Both the position numbers and the translations under genes were made by a program. The notes beneath the pieces are model-generated. The model made no database searches, was not told where the DNA came from, and saw nothing but the letters and a program-made list of their open reading frames with translations. A stretch of 64,000 nucleotides of DNA from NCBI GenBank assembly GCA_022575985.1, contig JAKSXM010000007.1:28584501-28648500 (forward strand). Direction: 5' to 3'. Below are positions 57,154-64,000 of the stretch, piece after piece (the first letter of the stretch is position 1; every line of letters begins with the position of its first letter). Source of the stretch: Anagrus nilaparvatae. Its lineage: Eukaryota > Arthropoda > Insecta > Hymenoptera > Mymaridae.

Positions 57154-59947
57154 GATATGTAAAAAATTGAACCTGTTTTTCTGTAATACTTTATAACGTA
57201 TTCCATGTGATGCAGAGCGGGGCGCGCTGTTTGCGTATGAAAAAAGCGATGGCAGATTGAAAACGAAATCACATTCCGCTCCTAGTATAAACAAGTATAA
57301 ATAGGTAGATAGGTAGATAAACGAAAAAGCATAAAAATAATAATATGCACATGTGTGTAAATGTACGATAAGTTTTATATTGCCATAAATTCATATCAAT
57401 AAATAAGAATTTATATATATCATGTTGTATTAGATTGAGAATTTTTATTGCAATTTTTATCTGCTTCACAAGGGATAGTTTCTTCCGGTTCAAAAGTTCC
57501 CCCTTGTCGAAAATTCAGTCAGCTTTAAGGCAGATTAAATGCCCTTCAAAATCGTATTTATAAAGCTCTTTATTACAAACGAATTTATAGATGATAAGTA
57601 CCTAATAATGAACTAACGTATAATAGCAAACTTTGTAAATATTTGATTAAAATATTTCATATTCTAAACTTTTAACTAATGATTTAAATTAAAAAAAATT
57701 ATTTATTATAATTTTTGCTTATTAGAAACAGAAAAGCTTTCATTATCGTTACCGGGTACAGTTCATTCATAAATTAGACACTGTTAAAATTAGAAATGAG
57801 AAAAGGTCGGATACGGCTCGAAAATTCAGTCTTTTGTTTAGATTTTTCAGATTTCTAATCAGAGAAATTTTCGATTCACTTTGTACATACAGAATTTTTC
57901 TGAAAAATTTAATATTTTACTGGAAACCTGATCCAACCCGACCTAACCTGAAAAAATTCCGAACTTTCGAATTGGTCGGGTACCCAACATTGCGAGTAAG
58001 CACGCACCCTAAGTTTAAAAGCAATGGTTATTTTTTCAAAAATTAGTTAATATTTATATCGTAAAGTTTTTGAGACACATTTTAATAAGAATTTAAAATT
58101 AACTTTCTTATTGTTGTAAATTAAAAATTTTTTTTGTGAATTTACGAAAACATTTATTTGTTTTTCAAGGGATAAAAGAGTATCATAGCTGACGAGTTTA
58201 CGTCAACGAGAGATATGATTCTTTCATCCCGTTGTGAAGGGCATAGTTTTTTATCTTCAGATGTAAATTGGCGCACTTGATGCAAAAAGAAAAAATAACA
58301 AGATTATGAATATTTAATAATTTACATATCACAAACAAATGTTCAGAGCATATGATTACCAAAATTCGATATTAACGCATATGCAACGATAGCGTAGTAG
58401 TAGCGATTTAGCTTTGTAATAAAAAGGCAAGATATAGTTTATCAGTTTAAAGGTTTTTTGTTAAAAAGTACTTACCTTTTTTCTACTGTGAATATACAGA
58501 AAAGGTTATACACTTTCCATTAGTTAAATTGTTTTCATGATGCTATTCGTTTGTATTATATACTTTGACTTTTTATGTTATCTTATTTATTTTCATCTTT
58601 TTTGCATTTCCTTTTTTTATTTCGGTTCTAAAAATATATTTTACATATCTAGGGCAAAAAAGGCCTATTTTCTACCTTAGGGAGATGGCTTTTTTGCCCA
58701 TTATATGTAAAACTATGTTTTAGAACACGGGAAAAAATATGGGGTTCGATTTTTACATGCTGTCTACACTCGCTCGTGCATGAAAACCAAAACAAATATT
58801 TTATCCCTTGCTAATGATTTTAAGTCATTTTCTTGATGGGGCAAAAATACAATACATTGCTACAGAGGAGTCAAGATTTTTGATTCTTCTGGTCTCTATT
58901 TTTAGAGCTTAGTAACGACTAAGTTTGACCATTTAAAAAAAGTTCGTCAAGTTAAAATCCCTTATAAAAGTAGAAGGTAGTGATGGAAAGTCAACTTTAT
59001 AAAAACAAAAGGAACCTAATATCAAGTACTAGCAGAGGAAGTATCTTCTGGAATGTCTTCTTTTTTTTTCCATCTCGTTGTTTAATCGATCAATAAACAT
59101 CAATTCGAAAAAAGCTCAATAGAACTTTGATTTACGACAAGGAAATATTGAGAAAGCTTCTAAAAGCCTTTTATAAAATCTAATAACTTTTACAGCAACG
59201 TCAATCAAACGTGATTAAAGAAAAAAAGAGAAGAAATTAAAAATAATTTTTTTTTTATGAAATTGCAATATCAACGAATGGAATTTATATGTGAAAAAAG
59301 TAAAAAGAAAAAAAAATGTTTAATATACATTAGGTAGGTAGTATATAAAAAAGAGTTTTGAATAAAAAGTAATATATGTTGAGCACTTAAAAACAAATTG
59401 AACTGACGATTAATGGTACACCACTATGTAATATAAAAGTCTCTATTTTCCCTAAGTATTTGTAGGATCATATTCGTTTTGAGATATGTGCGTGTACGAT
59501 ATATTTGAGTAAAGTGGAGGGTAAAATTTGAAAACCCCGAGAGTATATTGGCAAGAAACATCTGGTGTTACGTACGTGCGCAACAAGTATAATAATATAG
59601 CAAGCTTTTTCATTTATATATATTTTATCATCAGTATTCATTATTTACACCAAATGAAAAATTAACATCCTGTCTTTTTTTTTTTTTAATTACAATATCG
59701 ACATATTAAACTCTAATTGCAATTTTAGAAAAAAAAATTTTTTTTATCATCTTTGCAAATTTTTATTCATATTGAACACAGGTAAAGCGGATCAAAAAAT
59801 TAGATACGCAAATAGATATGACTTTAAAATTATCGGCAGATAACTAAAAATTATATACTTTATCTACTTGTTTCTAGAAAAGCTTAAGTTTTAAATATGA
59901 TTGATAGATTTTTTTAAAATCGCACCCACAATATATATTGCAATATA
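57154..59947. other. AT-rich DNA with one short repeat, no gene
   Basis: Contains the short element at 58720-58810 and a possible diverged relative at 58168-58245 (CAAGGGATAAAAGAG...TCATCCCGTTG). A GC-rich spot (GCGGGGCGCGC, 57217-57227) has no ORF. Confidence 0.35.
58720..58810 (-). repeat. Short CAAGGGATA-type palindromic element, inverse copy
   Basis: Reverse complement of the unit at 56726-56805: TTAGAACACGGGAAAAAATA at the left end, ATATTTTATCCCTTG at the right. The middle carries TGCTGTCTACACTCGCTC, which the partial copy at 27.8 kb shares. Confidence 0.6.
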
Positions 59948-60120
59948 TAGTCCTGTCGCCAGAAATGCTATTTAATGCCCTAAAAGCTCCATGGAAAAAA
60001 ATGGGTGGTATTTATGTTTTTTGACCCGCTAAACATAAATACCACCCATTTTTTTCCATGGAGCTTTTATGGTGTTTTAGGGTTTTAGGGCATTAAATAG
60101 CATTGCTGGCGACAGGACTA
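59948..60120. repeat. Near-perfect 173-bp hairpin element
   Basis: TAGTCCTGTCGCCAG...AACATAAATACC and its complement form two arms of about 75-80 bp around a loop of roughly 11 bases (TTTGACCCGCT), with small indels in the right arm. ATATA is present on both flanks and could be a target duplication (TA is also possible). Either a tiny MITE or a MITE-derived hairpin that could feed small-RNA pathways. Confidence 0.8.
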
Positions 60121-63100
60121 ATATAAATATTGCAATAATTCTTAGTCTACTGAGAGAAAAGTTTGTATTTCGCGAGTAAAGGAGCTGCTAGAATTATTAC
60201 TGTCAGCCCAAATCAATAAAAATTGAATTGATTTGAAAATTTAAAATTTCATGAATGTAAAGTACGAAATTAGCTGATAAACATGCACGAAAATAAAAGA
60301 AATATATGTAAATTTGGAGATAAAAATTCTTGAGCTTATTGTTACCTATACAGTTACATAACGAATAAAAAAAAAAAAAGCAGAAAAGATTCAAAGAACG
60401 AGGAAACATTCGTCTATATCAAATTCTAGGATATGTATTCTAGTCAGATAATAAAAATGTGTCTCTGGCATGCGTGGCATTGCAATGGCAATAAACAATG
60501 CAAAGTATACACATAGAAATCGAAATATCAATAGTTATGAACAAAACGATGCCATTATTATTATTATTATATGCAACCAATTCTCTCTATGGTATGCATA
60601 GTGTTTTTTTTCTCTTATAATGTCAACTTTATCGTATGACATAGGACAATGGCCTTTCTTTATTTGCATAAAAAACTTCAAATATTTTGAAATGTTATGC
60701 GCATTTTATATCGATTACATCTAGACAAAAATTATGAATGCATCAGTATTTCATGAACTAGAATTATCCAGGACGCTTTAATCGATATTTCGAAAACAAT
60801 ACTAAAAAATATTCGTAAAAAGCGATAGTAACTGATTAAATAATAAAAAGTTTGCATACTTTTTCCATTTTTAAGTTTCATCAAAGTTTTTGAGGCATTA
60901 ACCTTCAGTTAGATTTCAGCACACCTAAATTTCATCATCATTAGATTTGAAAAAGACATAATGTAATTAACAATTAATTAGAATGAAACGATGCGAAGTG
61001 AGTATGGAATTTTCAGTAAACGTTAAAATTAATTCAAGTTCTCGAACTCTATTTGAATTTCTACTGTAACTTAATTACGAGAATCTGCTCATGCATTAAA
61101 TTTATAGAAAAGAAATATATTTTAAATAGTGAATTTCTTAGCAGAAAATAAATTTCACAACATTTTTCTTGGGTTCTGCGTTGTACGTTGAAAATTTCAA
61201 TTTTCCAAAAACTAAATTAAATATAAATAAATATAAAGACAAATGTGCATGCAGTAACTTTAATTATTTGGATAAATGATAAATAAGCTGCTTTGAAATC
61301 GAAGTAAAAAATTTTATAAATTTACGTCACGGCTTTTATTTCTCTTGGAAATGCCAAATCGACCTTTCTTGTAAGCTTTCATTTAAAAATACAACTCAAT
61401 GTTGATATGTTCTCTTTCAAAAGCTTTGCAAAGTTTTTAGCGATTTCTCACGTTTTTCAATTCTTTATCATTTGTTTTGAACGATTGATTAAATCCTACT
61501 TTTATTTTCTTGGAACTGTTTTCTCTTTTATTTTCATAGAAGCAAAGTAAAAGTAAATTTACTTTTTAATTAAAAAATTATTTCTTAACCGTCTTTTTTG
61601 ATAAATTATTGTCTTCGACGTTTTCCTAAATTATAACATCAAGACTATCGATAATAATTTATGTTAATAGTCAAAAAATTAAAAAAATATTGGATTTTGA
61701 AAAAACCGCAGTAGTTGTTCCACGCACTTCCGATACTATTATAATAAAAAATAATGTCAAGGAAACAAGAAAAACTAAGCAATTCATCCGATAAAAACCA
61801 AACAAAATGTAACCTCCCACTACAAACGCGACATTTAACAATTTTTAATAAAATTCTGATACTGATAATAGATAAAATAGATATTAATAAAAGAATGTAG
61901 TAAAACTTGATTAAACAATGGTTATCGAAGTCAACAAACAAATGGCTAAATTATTGAAAACAAAGTTTTACCTTAATGTGAACTTTGTCTAAAGTAAAAA
62001 AGGTTGCAGGTAATTATGTGTAATATTATGTGAGTAAATACATAAATTGAATAAATTTTTGCCACAAAAGTATGAGCTATAAGCAATATTTAGCTGAGCA
62101 CAAAAAATAGAAAATTTCCAAAAGGTAAGAATCTAAGAGTATGTATTGGTGAGCAATTCTCAATAAATTTATTCAAAGTACTTTGGATCGAGAATACATT
62201 ACTTCACCCCAAAAACTGATAAAAAAAAGAAAATAAAAATAAAGTAAAGAAATTTGTAATTCCAAAAGTAAAAAACTTATTTTTATTCTTATTATTATTG
62301 CTATTCAATATTTTTGATCACTTAAAAAAATTAAACAAATTGTTTTTAAATTCTTTTCATGTTGACCATTTTTAACATCCTTAGATAGTACCAGTAAAAG
62401 AAAATAAAAAATAGAGTCTAAATCAAATACCTTGGAAGAAAGAAAGAAACAAAAAATAATAAAAACAAATTAAAAATATACATTATTATCTTCTTCTACA
62501 AAGTAATCCCATTATGAGTTATGACGGCAAACATGAAAGACAAAATACAACCTTTTTTTTCTTTTTATAAGATTTTTATACTACTAGAAAAAAATCTTTA
62601 AAAATTCAAATATATCTATAGTTTTTCTTCTTTTCTTCTTTTCTTCGGCCGAGCAGTTCTAGAATGTGTGCTTATAAACTGGTATAAAATATATTATATC
62701 GTGATGGTAAATGGAGTTGTACAAAAAAGGCGTTCTTAATGCATTTCCCAAAGCAGCGTGTATACGCATCAGCAAGCACCCTTTCCGCAAGCTCAGCGTA
62801 TTTGGTGCGTTTTGGTCCCTTTCAGCTTCTTCCATACAAACATATATTCATGTGGTTTTTCGCTATACGCAGTCCTTCTTTTTTCGAATTATTCAACCCC
62901 TTGTTCTTCTTCTTCGTCTTCTACTATTTTTTAAAATATATAATACGCTTTTAAAAAATGAAATGTCCCCTACTTTACCGTGACTTTAATCTCTTAACGA
63001 ACGTAATGGGACACATATATTTTATAACCTACACATGTGAAAGAATAAATGTTTTTTTACTTTGTTTTTTATGGCTTATACGAGAAAAAGGTGTAAAATA

Positions 63101-64000
63101 TATAAAACAAAAAAAAGACAAATATCAAAGAATGCATGACAAACTTGTGTGTAACCGACTCTTTAATTACGAAATTGCTTGTCGAAAAGGCTTTTACTAT
63201 TTCTAATGTATTATACAATAAAACAATAATCACTTCATTTCTAATTGATTCTTAATATTCCTTAATAGAGGCCCTTTTGAATAAACCGAAGGCGTATATA
63301 ACATAATATGTTCAGGATCAGATTAAAACGGACCAAATTTTTTTTTTTTTTTAATTTAATTTTATTCTTAATTAATATCTTATTTTAGATTTTTTTTAAA
63401 AAATTTTAATTTTTACCATTTCTAATACTTGAAAATTAGTTTTTTTTGTGTTGAGATTTTTGATTTTCCGAACTTAAAAAAGGATTAATTATTTCGAAAC
63501 CAATGCCATTTTTATTTAAATATTGATTAAAGAAAAAATTTCCTTTTAACCTGGATTATCATTTAAAAAAATTTTTATTTTTGGCCGCTTTTGGGTCCAA
63601 TTTTAGTAATTTAAAGTTTTCATAATGACCGAAAATCGAACCAAAAATTTACTATGATGAAATTTGCTCAAATTTTCACGGAATTTTGGCCTAACTGTTA
63701 GTTTGTTACAACAAAAATTTTTAAGCTTGGTCTTGCAGTTAAAAAAAATTTTAACCACATCAATATAACTCCTGTTTTCAGGTATAGTTTGAACCTATAG
63801 AAGAACAAAAAATTCGTGAACAAGAAACTGTCTATAGGTGCCAAAAAGATTTTTCCATTTTTCCGTCAAAAATCGTTCTTTTCAATTCTGAGCTACCCAA
63901 CATTTTCAAAACAACTTTTATTGAAATAAAATTTTTAAAAATAAATTTGAAATTAGGATTGTCAGGGAAAAAATACTCCTGAAGATAAAAAAAAATTTTT
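60121..64000. other. AT-rich DNA, no gene recognised
   Basis: Nearly 3.9 kb without a supportable exon. Open frames around 62711-63206 have low-complexity translations. The stretch 63590-63960 has the look of an old non-coding repeat. If the 50.3-kb gene extends rightwards, this would still be intron. Confidence 0.35.

Noticed and set aside
62711..63206. Three overlapping + strand ORFs of 71-90 codons
   Set aside because: Low-complexity, Phe/Leu-rich translations with no splice context or family likeness.

Overview
This window looks like AT-rich, transposon-laden animal nuclear DNA, most likely from an insect. The reasons are GT-AG introns (some only 59-82 bp), an arthropod-style TATA/initiator core promoter, a Ty1/copia retroelement, R1-like non-LTR retrotransposon relics and many short foldback elements. 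I cannot name the species; a hymenopteran or hemipteran would fit. There are no bacterial features, no CRISPR array and no convincing tRNA or rRNA gene.

Layout. (1) 1-7.8 kb: the last eight coding exons of a shootin-1-like gene on the + strand. Its final intron carries two foldback elements. (2) 9.2-19.4 kb: a transposon graveyard. It holds R1-like LINE fragments on both strands, a copia element with a GTTTG target duplication and about 98% identical LTRs but broken reading frames and no visible primer-binding site, and the relic of a eukaryotic (Crypton-like) tyrosine recombinase that keeps a 59-bp intron. (3) 20-24 kb: a foldback, a GC-rich minisatellite with a 10-bp rhythm, and a large inverted repeat enclosing a dispersed repeat whose second copy lies at 55.7-56.1 kb. 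(4) 24-33 kb: mostly featureless AT-rich DNA. The exception is a striking inverted repeat at 30,449-32,379 with two 730-bp arms that I read as identical, around a 471-bp spacer. (5) 34-46 kb: a dense run of foldback elements, some nested in others, plus more LINE relics. (6) 50.2-50.4 kb: a TATA box, initiator, 5' leader and first coding exon of a probable secreted or membrane protein on the + strand. Its later exons were not found. (7) 52-64 kb: two copies of a CACTG-ended, TA-flanked MITE (one nested inside another MITE), a foldback with internal tandem units, a 173-bp near-perfect hairpin, and otherwise AT-rich DNA with nothing I can assign.

Only two loci look like host protein-coding genes: the shootin-1-like gene and the exon at 50.3 kb. 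The rest is selfish DNA or its debris. The most unusual signals are the 730-bp-arm palindrome (a candidate hairpin-RNA locus or very recent inverted duplication), the upstream ORF overlapping the start codon of the 50.3-kb exon, the intron-bearing recombinase relic, and the number of foldbacks built from internal tandem units.
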